Source: Bifidobacterium avesanii (GTDB lineage: Bacteria > Actinomycetota > Actinomycetes > Actinomycetales > Bifidobacteriaceae). From it: a DNA stretch of 64,000 nt. Made by a program: the position numbers and the translations under genes. The DNA lies in the NCBI RefSeq assembly GCF_009299475.1, contig NZ_WBSN01000003.1:1-64000 (forward strand), given 5' to 3'. How positions within the stretch are numbered: the first letter of the stretch is position 1; every line of letters starts with the position of its first letter. The notes under the pieces were generated by a model. The model had not been told where the DNA came from and searched no databases. It saw only the letters and a program-made list of their open reading frames with translations. This document shows, in pieces, positions 1 through 6,947 of this stretch.

Positions 1-372
1 GTGTGGGGGGGGGGTGGCGGCGGGGGGGGGGGGGGAGGGTGGGCAGGGTGGGTGGGCGGGCTCAGGCAGTCGTCGCGCGAAACCGACGATCGTGGCGGGA
101 ATCCCGGCGAAAATTCGTCAAGGGCGTCCCGGTCCGGCTCTGTCCATTCCGGTCCGTCCCCGTTCGTCCGGGCCGTTTCCGTCCCCGTCCATTCCATCCC
201 GCTCCTGTCTATTCCGGCCCGCTACGGCCCGCCGCGCCCGATCGCCGGGGCGTCGGGCATCCCCGTCCGCTTCGGCTTGCCACGGAAGTTCATCCGCTGT
301 TCACCCGGTTTCGGCCGTCCACCCGGTCCGGAACTTTAGGATGAAAGGTGGTTTGAACGTCAGGAGCGCCTT
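1..372. other. non-coding, G-rich then C-rich low-complexity leader
   Basis: No gene is supported here. The first ~60 bases are almost pure G runs, and 130-240 is built from degenerate CCGTCC/CCATTCC-like units, so overlapping open frames in this stretch encode only G/R/P-rich low-complexity peptides. A purine-rich ribosome site (AGGAG, 362-366) belongs to the downstream permease. Confidence 0.7.
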
Positions 373-1668
373 ATGTCCAGTAATGCCAGCACCGCCGCGC
401 CGACCGCGACCAGTCGCACGCCGGCCTCCGCGAAGCTCACCGCCCGCGAGAAGAAGTGGATCGTCTACGACGTGGGCAATTCCGCCTTCGTGCTGCTGAG
501 CACCGCCGTCACGCCGATCTATGCGAAGTCGCTCATGCCCGCCGACGGCAACATCGTGTCCGCGTGGGGCTATGCGCAGACCATCGCGTCGCTGGTGATC
601 GCGCTGCTCATGCCGCTGCTCGGTTCCATCGCCGACGTGCAGGGCATGAAGATCAAGTTCTTCCTCGGCTTCTTCGGCACCGGCGCCGTCATGTGCGCCG
701 CGATGGCCCTGCCGCTCGCGTGGCTGCCGTTCCTGGTGGTGTACATCCTCGCCACGATCGGCCTCAACGGCTCCCTCACGTTCTACGACTCCATGCTCAT
801 CGACACCACGTCGAACGAGCGCATGGACAAGGTCTCCTCGCACGGCTACGGCTGGGGGTATGTGGGCTCGACCGTGCCGTTCATCGCCTGCATCGCGCTG
901 ATCTTCGGCGGTCCGGCGCTGTTCGGCTGGTCCACCGCGGCCTGCACGCGCGCGAGCTTCGTGATCACGGCCGTGTGGTGGGTGGCGTTCACCGTGCCGC
1001 TCATCACCAGCTACCGTCAGGTCCACTACCGCGCCACGCGCGATCATCTGGATGCGGCCGTGCGCGGCACGTTCACCGAGCTGGGCGGCACGTTCCGCAA
1101 AATCGTCAAGGACAAGCCGCTGTGGATGTTCATGATCGCGTTCTTCTTCTACATCGACGCGGTGAACACGGTGATCTCCATGAGCACCTCCTACGGCACG
1201 CAGCTCGGCATCGACTCCACGCAGCTCGTGATCGCCCTGCTCGTCACCCAATTCGTGGCCTTCCCGTGCGCGATCCTGTACGGTCGCATGGCCGGCCGCT
1301 ACGGCTGCAAGCCGATGATCGTGGCCGCGGTCGTGGCCTACATGTGCATCGTGTTCTTCGCCGCGTTCTTCCTGCGCTCGGCCGTGGAGTTCTGGATCCT
1401 CGCCATTCTGGTGGGCATGTTCCAGGGCGGCATTCAGGCCCTCTCGCGGTCCTACTACGGCAAGATCATCCCCAAGGACCACGCCAACGAGTACTACGGC
1501 TTCTACGACATCTTCGGCAAGACCGCCTCGATTCTCGGCACGTTCCTCGTGGCGACCACCACGTCGCTGACCGGCAACGCGAGCATCGGCGTGCTGTCCA
1601 TCGCGGTGCTGCTGGTGGTGGCGCTGGTGTTCCTCGCCTTGCAGAAGGATCCGACCAAGGCTGCGTGA
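373..1668 (+). CDS. MFS permease, UMF1/Atg22-like
   Basis: Polytopic membrane transporter of 431 residues with about 12 hydrophobic segments. The opening YDVGNSAF motif (about residues 37-44) and the 'GILADxxGxxK'-like loop (SIADVQGMKIKF) are typical of the Atg22/UMF1 branch of the major facilitator superfamily, whose bacterial substrates are mostly unknown. The middle loop and a second GRMAGRYGCKPM loop mark the two six-helix halves. AGGAG lies six bases before the ATG, supporting this start. It stands alone: the next gene begins ~290 bp downstream after an inverted-repeat region. Family assignment is good; the substrate cannot be read from sequence. Confidence 0.85.
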   Translation: MSSNASTAAPTATSRTPASAKLTAREKKWIVYDVGNSAFVLLSTAVTPIYAKSLMPADGNIVSAWGYAQTIASLVIALLMPLLGSIADVQGMKIKFFLGFFGTGAVMCAAMALPLAWLPFLVVYILATIGLNGSLTFYDSMLIDTTSNERMDKVSSHGYGWGYVGSTVPFIACIALIFGGPALFGWSTAACTRASFVITAVWWVAFTVPLITSYRQVHYRATRDHLDAAVRGTFTELGGTFRKIVKDKPLWMFMIAFFFYIDAVNTVISMSTSYGTQLGIDSTQLVIALLVTQFVAFPCAILYGRMAGRYGCKPMIVAAVVAYMCIVFFAAFFLRSAVEFWILAILVGMFQGGIQALSRSYYGKIIPKDHANEYYGFYDIFGKTASILGTFLVATTTSLTGNASIGVLSIAVLLVVALVFLALQKDPTKAA

Positions 1669-1726
1669 CGGAGCCAACCGCACTCATATTGCAGGCTCAA
1701 AAGGACGAAATCCCGAATTCTAAGCG

Positions 1727-1827
1727 TCAAAAGGACGGAATTGCGGGGGTTTGGCGCTTAGAACCGTGGATCTCGTCCTTTTCAGCCCGTGATTTGAGCG
1801 TGACGTGATCCGATTGCCGTGATCTGG
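1727..1827. repeat. ~101-bp direct repeat, copy 1
   Basis: This segment is repeated at 2589-2689 with only about three mismatches, placing a near-identical copy on either side of the small membrane-protein gene. Its first half is an inverted repeat built on CAAAAGGACG/CGTCCTTTT, with a nested TAAGCG/CGCTTA pair in this copy, so it could fold or terminate transcription from the upstream permease. Confidence 0.85.
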
Positions 1828-1954
1828 GTCATGATCGGTTGCCAACCCGGTGCGCGTGCGTGTACCGGTTCCCGGCTGGCCAGTCATGGCCCGGTAAGCT
1901 GGGATTGCAATGCAGACCGTGGCCAACGGGTCGCGCGACGGGAAGGGGTGCTGC

Positions 1955-2512
1955 ATGGCGTCGGATTATCGGCCGAAATACGGGCATGTGCTCGGCGGAC
2001 ATCTGCTGCTGGGCATGGCCGTCTCGTTCCCGGTCAGTTTCCTGGTTGCGTGGCTGGGACTGCGCATCATCGCGCGCGCCGCGTTCGACGGCGGGGAACT
2101 GGGCATTGTGCTGGCGATCACATGGATCGCCGTCTCGCTGATCGATTCGCGTCTCGACTACGAACTGCAGCGGACCGCCAATCGCACGGCCCCTCCGATG
2201 CCGTGGCCGCTGGTCGTCGTCAAGGCGCTGATTCCGTTCGCTTTGCCATGGCCGACGGTCCTGCTGCGCGAGGACGTTATAGTCGTCGCGGCCGCGAGCA
2301 TCGCCGTCGGGGCGGTTCGGCTGGTGGAGATCGTCGGTCTTGAACAACCATGGAAGGGTGAGGAGGAGAGCGTGGTCGAGCGCCGGACGGAGGAGTTGCG
2401 GCGGCTGAACCGTGAAACGCTTGACGAAATCCGCGAAGGGCGGCGCGCTCGGGCGGGCCGGTCGGACGACGCCAAGACCTACGATCCCTACAACCTGCGC
2501 GGCAAGCGGTGA
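1955..2512 (+). CDS. small multi-span membrane protein, unknown function
   Basis: About 185 residues. Start chosen at 1955 because GGAAGGGG (1941-1948) precedes it at normal spacing; an in-frame ATG at 1910 has no such site. There are three to four hydrophobic segments (about residues 12-40, 48-68, 85-130) followed by a highly charged Arg/Glu C-terminal tail ending in TYDPYNLRGKR. I do not recognise a family. The gene is bracketed by the two copies of the ~101-bp repeat, and a second copy of its last codons lies downstream at 2760, which indicates a local duplication followed by loss of most of one gene copy. It could be an accessory membrane protein. Confidence 0.7.
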   Translation: MASDYRPKYGHVLGGHLLLGMAVSFPVSFLVAWLGLRIIARAAFDGGELGIVLAITWIAVSLIDSRLDYELQRTANRTAPPMPWPLVVVKALIPFALPWPTVLLREDVIVVAAASIAVGAVRLVEIVGLEQPWKGEEESVVERRTEELRRLNRETLDEIREGRRARAGRSDDAKTYDPYNLRGKR

Positions 2513-2588
2513 GCTATTGCTCGGGTTGTCTGACCGGCAATGCGAGCATCTGCTCTGCTATGCGCTTGCGCGCGTTCGGATCACGGGC

Positions 2589-2689
2589 TCAAAAGGACGG
2601 AATTGCGGGGGTTTGGCGCTTAGAACCGTGGATTTCGTCCTTTTGAGCCCGTGATATGAGCGTGACGTGATCCGATTGCCGTGATCTGG
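2589..2689. repeat. ~101-bp direct repeat, copy 2, with perfect 19-bp inverted repeat
   Basis: Second copy of the repeat at 1727. It overlaps a perfect 19-bp inverted repeat: 2581-2599 (TCACGGGCTCAAAAGGACG) pairs with 2636-2654 across a 36-base loop. The hairpin lies just downstream of the small membrane-protein gene and may terminate it. Homology to copy 1 fades after the matching GATCTGG but continues weakly to ~2755. Confidence 0.85.
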
Positions 2690-2759
2690 TTCTGATTGCC
2701 CTGACCGGCAGGTGCGTGTGTGCCGGTTCCTCGTCCGCCGGTCAGGGCCCGGTGACGGG

Positions 2760-2805
2760 ACCTACGATCCCTATGATCTGCGCGGCGGGCGGAAGCGGCC
2801 GTAGA
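2760..2805 (+). pseudogene. remnant of duplicated 3' end of the 1955-2512 gene
   Basis: Bases 2760-2786 nearly match 2477-2503 inside the upstream gene and would encode TYDPYDLRG, against TYDPYNLRG there, followed by an in-frame stop (TAG, 2803-2805). Nothing else of the gene body remains between the repeat and this tail. I read it as the deleted second copy left by tandem duplication of the 1727-2510 segment. Confidence 0.7.
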
Positions 2806-2837
2806 TTGGCCCGCCTCGCTATCTTGCTATTCCCCGC

Positions 2838-3926
2838 CTACTTGTCGAAGCGGTCCTTGAACAGGCCGACGACCACGCCGCTGACGGCGCACAGCAGGCC
2901 GCCGATCACCCACGACATCCAGAACAATGACCCGGGCACGAGGAACAGCAGCGTCAGACCGACGATCGTGGCGACGAGCATGATGATGCCGCTCAGGGCT
3001 CCGGACAGTTGCGCGGACCGCGGCACGTCCCCGGCGCGATTGCGCTTCTCCTGCTCGGTCTCCTTGTTGTAACCGTCGATGTTGAGCATGCCGCGCCGGA
3101 TGCCGCAGTAGACGAATCCGAACACCGCGGCCGCGATCAACAGCAGCATGACCGCGATCGGCCAGCCGGCGCCGATCTCCAGCACCGTGTCCGCATACTC
3201 GGACACCGCGATGCCGATCAGGATCGCCGCAATGCCCGCCACCACGCCGACCGCCGTCATGCGCGTTTCGCGGGAGCGATCGTCCTCCGTGTAGAAGTCC
3301 TCGACGTACGGATGCCGGCGCCTGAAGTCGCTGTGCGCCATGCTGCCCGGGATGATCAGCGCCAGACCGACGATCACGCCCACGCAGATGCACACGAACG
3401 TGAGGAAGTCGTTGAGCGGACTGTCGCCGATGATCGAATGCTCCGAGTCGAAGAGGTTGCCGACGCCGACGCCCGCGATGATCGCCGCGACGCCGGATGC
3501 GATCATCATCGAGAATCGGAGGCGATGGGCGTCGTAGCCGGTGATGTCCTTCGGGAGGACTGCGGCGGGGGTCTGCAGGTTCTGTTGCGCGCGCTCCCGT
3601 TGTTCGGAGATCGTTGTTTGCGCGGCGGGCGTGCCGTGTGTCTCGTCGCCGTTACCGGACTTGCCATCGGCGGTGGGGCTGGTGCTGGCCGGACCGGATG
3701 CCGGTGCCGTGGCGGTCGCCGGCCGGCTCACGTCGCCCATCACCAGATCGTCGAGCGTGCAGCCGAACAGGTCGCAGATCGCCAGCAGCTTGTCCATCTC
3801 CGGGTACGCCTTCTCGGACTCCCATTTCGAGATCGCCTGCCGCGAGACGCCGAGCAGCATCGCAAGCTGCTCCTGCGTCATGTTGCGCCGTGACCGAAGG
3901 TACTGCAAATTGGTGCGGAAGCTCAT
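2838..3926 (-). CDS. XRE-family helix-turn-helix regulator fused to a membrane domain
   Basis: About 362 residues. Residues 1-60 form a Cro/C1-type helix-turn-helix (MTQEQLAMLLGVSRQAISKW); a ~65-residue Ala/Thr/Ser/Pro-rich linker follows, then five to six membrane spans to the C-terminus. This layout is common in Gram-positive XRE proteins that bind DNA while anchored to the membrane. Start chosen at 3926 because AAGGGG sits nine bases upstream; ATGs at 3932 and 3935 are alternatives. A segment with CxxxCG-like DNA-binding residues is absent, so the signal sensed is unknown. It is convergent with the upstream small membrane gene and stands alone. Confidence 0.85.
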   Translation of the reverse strand: MSFRTNLQYLRSRRNMTQEQLAMLLGVSRQAISKWESEKAYPEMDKLLAICDLFGCTLDDLVMGDVSRPATATAPASGPASTSPTADGKSGNGDETHGTPAAQTTISEQRERAQQNLQTPAAVLPKDITGYDAHRLRFSMMIASGVAAIIAGVGVGNLFDSEHSIIGDSPLNDFLTFVCICVGVIVGLALIIPGSMAHSDFRRRHPYVEDFYTEDDRSRETRMTAVGVVAGIAAILIGIAVSEYADTVLEIGAGWPIAVMLLLIAAAVFGFVYCGIRRGMLNIDGYNKETEQEKRNRAGDVPRSAQLSGALSGIIMLVATIVGLTLLFLVPGSLFWMSWVIGGLLCAVSGVVVGLFKDRFDK

Positions 3927-4173
3927 CGTCATCATCCCCTTAGCCGGTGGTTTCATCATGTCACGTCCGAACGATGATTCCACTGTGGCACGCCGGCGCC
4001 GGACCCGCCACCATCTTCCGGTTGCAACGGCAAAACGCAACCGAAATCGTGCGCAGCCGCGCTGCAGCCGCGTCGCAACCACTGGTTGCATCGGTGGAAT
4101 TCCGCCGATTTGGCCTTGCGCGGGGCTTCTGTGCGGGGGGGGCGGTGCAGCGGCGGACGCACTGCGGCCGTCG

Positions 4174-4554
4174 TCATAGCCACACGGATCGGTCGGGCGG
4201 CACGTCGCCCAGCGCGCTCGCCAGCCTGACGGCGTCCTCCCTGCTTAACGTGCCCGTGTACCCCTGCAAATCCTCGCGTCTGAATCGGACCAACTGCGCG
4301 CACCGCGCGGTGGTGGCATGGGTCAGGCCGGCCTGTTCCCAGTCGAGCAGCCGGACGTCGCCGGCATCATTCCATTTCGGATTGCTGGTCAGCTTGACCG
4401 CCACGCCGCCATTGCCGTCCACATCGACGACGATGCAGGTGACGTAGTGATTCCGAGAGCGCGTCCTGTCTTCCTCAAACCTGACGGGCATACGGTATAC
4501 GTCAAACGTATGCAGGGTCTCCGGGACGGGTCGCAATACGGGACGGTCCAGCAC
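4174..4554 (-). CDS. PemK/MazF-like toxin
   Basis: 126 residues, starting at a GTG six bases after the antitoxin stop, with GGAAGGA inside the antitoxin's last codons as ribosome site. The fold pattern matches MazF/PemK endoribonucleases: an opening 'VYRMPVRFEEDRTRSRNH' strand-loop, 'VAVKLTSNPKW' strand, 'LLDWEQAGLTHATTARCAQL' and a final 'GTLSREDAVRLASAL' helix. Toxins of this type cleave mRNA and are neutralised by the protein encoded just upstream. The call rests on pattern and gene order rather than a database match. A growth inhibitor of a related SH3-barrel family is the main alternative. Confidence 0.7.
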   Translation of the reverse strand: MLDRPVLRPVPETLHTFDVYRMPVRFEEDRTRSRNHYVTCIVVDVDGNGGVAVKLTSNPKWNDAGDVRLLDWEQAGLTHATTARCAQLVRFRREDLQGYTGTLSREDAVRLASALGDVPPDRSVWL

Positions 4555-4560
4555 AGGTGC

Positions 4561-4887
4561 TCAGTCCTTCCATGACTGCGGCAGCACGGGCGTGCCGTCC
4601 TCGTCGCGCTTTGGCTCGACGACCATTCGGTCGGGGATTGAAAGAACCGGATAGCCCCGGTCGTCCAGACCTCGGTATGCCACGCCATTTGCGGCGACCG
4701 ACCCCGCCTCGGGCAATGGGGATGCAACCGGGGCGGCACTCGGCTGGAACGGCATGCGCTGCTCCTTGACCGATTGCCGCAGGAATACGTTGATGGCGGT
4801 GTTCAGGCTCATTCCCATCGACTCATACAGTTCGGACGCCTGCTTCTTCAGATCCGCATCCACCCGGTACGTTGATGTGACCATCAT
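4561..4887 (-). CDS. RelB/DinJ-type antitoxin
   Basis: 108 residues. The N-terminus (TSTYRVDADLKKQASELYESMGMSLNTAINVFLRQSV, read in overlapping pieces) is the ribbon-helix-helix of the RelB/DinJ family, which represses its own operon; the Pro/Ala-rich C-terminal half would wrap the toxin. Two in-frame ATGs (4887 and 4884) are adjacent; GGGAGG is better spaced for the second. An AT-rich tract at 4897-4925, containing TTGACATAC-like and CAATTG dyads in an otherwise GC-rich genome, is the probable promoter/operator. It pairs with the PemK-like toxin downstream, whereas DinJ usually pairs with YafQ. Confidence 0.8.
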   Translation of the reverse strand: MMVTSTYRVDADLKKQASELYESMGMSLNTAINVFLRQSVKEQRMPFQPSAAPVASPLPEAGSVAANGVAYRGLDDRGYPVLSIPDRMVVEPKRDEDGTPVLPQSWKD

Positions 4888-4958
4888 CCACCTCCCGCTA
4901 AAATGTATGTCAATTGTATTCTAAATCAAACGCAAGAGACATCATCATTATGCGCGAA

Positions 4959-6095
4959 TCACAACGGCAGGATGACGGCGGGGGAGCCCACCGGGACGTT
5001 GCCGCAGGGGATCGGCTCGCCGTTTGGGGCGATGCGGAACACGGACAGGTCGTCGGAGACCTCGTTGGCGGCGATCAGGTAACGCCCGATCAGCCGCAGG
5101 TGGCGCGGACGGCTGCCGCCGCTGAAAATGCCGCGGCCCTGCCAGCCTGGCGCGTCAATCGGCGCCAAGCGCTGCAGCCGGTCGCCGTCCCAGCGCAGGG
5201 TCACGATGCGCTCGGAACCGCGCAGGCCGACGTATGCGAATCCCGGATAAGCGGAGGCGCCATCGTTTCCGGCGATCACCACATCCGGCGCGTACGCCAG
5301 CGACGCGGCCTGATCGCGCGGGTCGTCGTCACCTCCCAAATCAACGGTTTGCAGCACCTGCAGATCGGCTGGTTCGCCGCCGTTCGTGTCGCAGCCGAGC
5401 ACGGTGACCGTGTCGCCCCACTCGTCCACGACGGCGATGCGCAGGGAGCCGTCATGACTTGGCAGCACATGCATGTCCCTCGGACCGGTGCCGGGCGCGA
5501 GCGTCACCGCGCCGACGCGCGTCAGTTCGCCGTCGTGCCAGCGATGCACGTGAATGCGGTCGGCGCCCAGGTCCGTGGTGAGTACGCGGCCGTCCGGCAG
5601 GGGCAGAACCCAGTGCGCATGCGGGCCCTCCTGCGCGGGCAGGGGACCGTGGCCTTCGCCGTGCAGCACCTGCGCGGCCGGGCCGAGCGAGCCGTCCGCG
5701 AACACCGGGAACACGACGACCGTGCCGTCAACGTAGTCGGCGACGATCGCATGCCTGTGACCGGAATCGTCCGCGGTGACGGCGACGTGCGTGGGATGGA
5801 CGCCCGGAACCGGCACGCGGGAGACGAGCGTAAGCGCCACGCGATCCGACTGGGGCCGCTCGATGCGCAGGGCCGCCAGCTCGTTGCTGTTTTCCAGCGC
5901 GGCGTACAGCATGTCGCCGTCGCGGTTGTCGTCGCGCTCCAGCCAAGCCGGCGACGGAACGTCGGACAGCAGCTCCCGGTGCTCCACGGTCACCGCGTCC
6001 TCGTCGACGCCCAGCACGTAGCGCTCGATGCCGGGGCTGTGCGAGCCCTGCAGCGAACCGAATCCACCCGTCAGAATGTCAAGCTCATGCTTCAT
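4959..6095 (-). CDS. lactonase-family beta-propeller protein (6-phosphogluconolactonase-like)
   Basis: 378 residues from MKHELDIL; the longer open frame to 6179 overlaps the next gene and is rejected. Repeated blades of the form 'HAIVADYVDGTVVVFPVFADG', 'GPHAHWVLPLPDGRVLTTDLGAD' and 'GTGPRDMHVLP' match the seven-bladed lactonase family (PF10282). That family includes YbhE 6-phosphogluconolactonase, and also carboxy-cis,cis-muconate cyclases. No signal peptide is visible, so it should act in the cytoplasm. A pentose-phosphate role is plausible for the family, but bifidobacteria use the phosphoketolase shunt, so the physiological substrate is uncertain. The ribosome site is weak. Confidence 0.75.
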   Translation of the reverse strand: MKHELDILTGGFGSLQGSHSPGIERYVLGVDEDAVTVEHRELLSDVPSPAWLERDDNRDGDMLYAALENSNELAALRIERPQSDRVALTLVSRVPVPGVHPTHVAVTADDSGHRHAIVADYVDGTVVVFPVFADGSLGPAAQVLHGEGHGPLPAQEGPHAHWVLPLPDGRVLTTDLGADRIHVHRWHDGELTRVGAVTLAPGTGPRDMHVLPSHDGSLRIAVVDEWGDTVTVLGCDTNGGEPADLQVLQTVDLGGDDDPRDQAASLAYAPDVVIAGNDGASAYPGFAYVGLRGSERIVTLRWDGDRLQRLAPIDAPGWQGRGIFSGGSRPRHLRLIGRYLIAANEVSDDLSVFRIAPNGEPIPCGNVPVGSPAVILPL

Positions 6096-6157
6096 GCCTA
6101 TAAATGGTAGGCGCGCGCTTGAGCCGGCACGTCGCGCGACACTCCTCATCGCGGCGC

Positions 6158-6544
6158 CTAGCGCAGCAGCGTGCCCCACTGTTCGTCGGAGATCATCCGG
6201 AGCCGGGCGCGCGCCGTGTTCCGCGCGTAGTCGGAGACGTGCTCGCTGTCGGCGACCTGCAGCAGCAGGAGCACCCGCTGCAAATCAAGCCCGAGCATGC
6301 GGCCGCTGTCCAGATCGTTCGCGATGCGTTCCAAGGTCTCGTCCACCTGCGCGATGTCGTAGCCGCCATGCCTCACCGTCGGCAGCTCCGCGTGCTCGCG
6401 GCGCACGTCCTCGCCGCGCATGGTGCCGTTGCCGTCAAGCGCGTCGGAGATGCGGTCCAGCAGGTCGTCCACGGCCTCGCTGTCGTATCCCTGCCGAAGG
6501 CCGGTCGTGGAGAATGTGATGCTGTCGATGTTGTTGGCGCTCAT
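6158..6544 (-). CDS. DivIVA-domain protein
   Basis: About 128 residues from MSANNIDSITF. Two DivIVA-like motifs are visible: 'GYDSEAVDDLLDRISDAL' and 'GGYDIAQVDETLERIANDL', so the protein looks like two short copies of the conserved 'F..RGY...EVD.FLD' unit of DivIVA. Such proteins bind curved membrane at poles or septa. An upstream in-frame ATG at 6598 is possible, but neither start has a clear ribosome site; TACAAT lies six bases before 6544, which would give a leaderless message. Transcription runs away from the 5S gene. Confidence 0.65.
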   Translation of the reverse strand: MSANNIDSITFSTTGLRQGYDSEAVDDLLDRISDALDGNGTMRGEDVRREHAELPTVRHGGYDIAQVDETLERIANDLDSGRMLGLDLQRVLLLLQVADSEHVSDYARNTARARLRMISDEQWGTLLR

Positions 6545-6645
6545 GGTCACATTGTATTCGGCGCGGGCGGCGGTTCCGCTGCGGTGGTTTTGAGACATTG
6601 CCGTCAGGCGCGGCTTGGCTGGAGGTGCTGCGCGACACGCCGAGG

Positions 6646-6674
6646 TTGGCATGCGATTGATGTTCGTGTATATT
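6646..6674 (+). promoter_or_regulatory. promoter of the isolated 5S rRNA gene
   Basis: TTGGCA (6646-6651), exactly 17 bases, then TATATT (6669-6674): a near-consensus housekeeping promoter. The predicted start, about seven bases on, coincides with the 5' end of the 5S sequence at ~6682, so the gene would be transcribed alone. Confidence 0.75.
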
Positions 6675-6681
6675 CATCTCT

Positions 6682-6797
6682 TGCGGCGATCATGGCTCAG
6701 GTGAGACGCCCGGTTACATTCCGAACCCGGAAGCTAAGGCCTGACACGGCGATGGTACTGCACTCGATAGGGTGCGGGAGAGTAGCACATCGCCGCA
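6682..6797 (+). rRNA. rrf: 5S ribosomal RNA, isolated gene
   Basis: The ends TGCGGCGAT (6682-6690) and ATCGCCGCA (6789-6797) pair as helix I. The interior has the 5S hallmarks: CCGAACCCGGAAGCTAAG in loop B/helix III and GATGGTACTGC followed by GGGAGAGTAG in helices IV-V. Length ~116 nt is normal. A T-rich tract (6798-6808) follows as terminator. No 23S or 16S rRNA lies within several kb on either side in this window; the gene has its own promoter, so this is an orphan 5S copy rather than the end of an rrn operon. Confidence 0.93.
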
Positions 6798-6947
6798 TTT
6801 TCTTTTTCTGATCAATTGCGCTCTTCAAGGACGAGGGGCGTGTTGGTCAAGCAATCCGACTTGTCAGGCTGCGCGTGGCGTATTGCGATGCGTGCGCGCC
6901 GTTCCGGCTCTGCGCGACGTGTTCAGGCCAGAACCTTACGCGGCACC

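Noticed and set aside
301-1683. Long minus-strand open frame opposite the first MFS gene
   Set aside because: It is an antisense shadow: its Arg/His/Glu/Gly-rich peptide mirrors high-GC codons of the permease and shows no domain.
2412-2654. Small open frame running across the 19-bp inverted repeat
   Set aside because: It overlaps the real gene in another frame and its second half is only the translated repeat.
4959-6179. Lactonase start at 6179
   Set aside because: It would overlap the DivIVA-domain gene and adds an Arg/Ala-rich peptide without family similarity.
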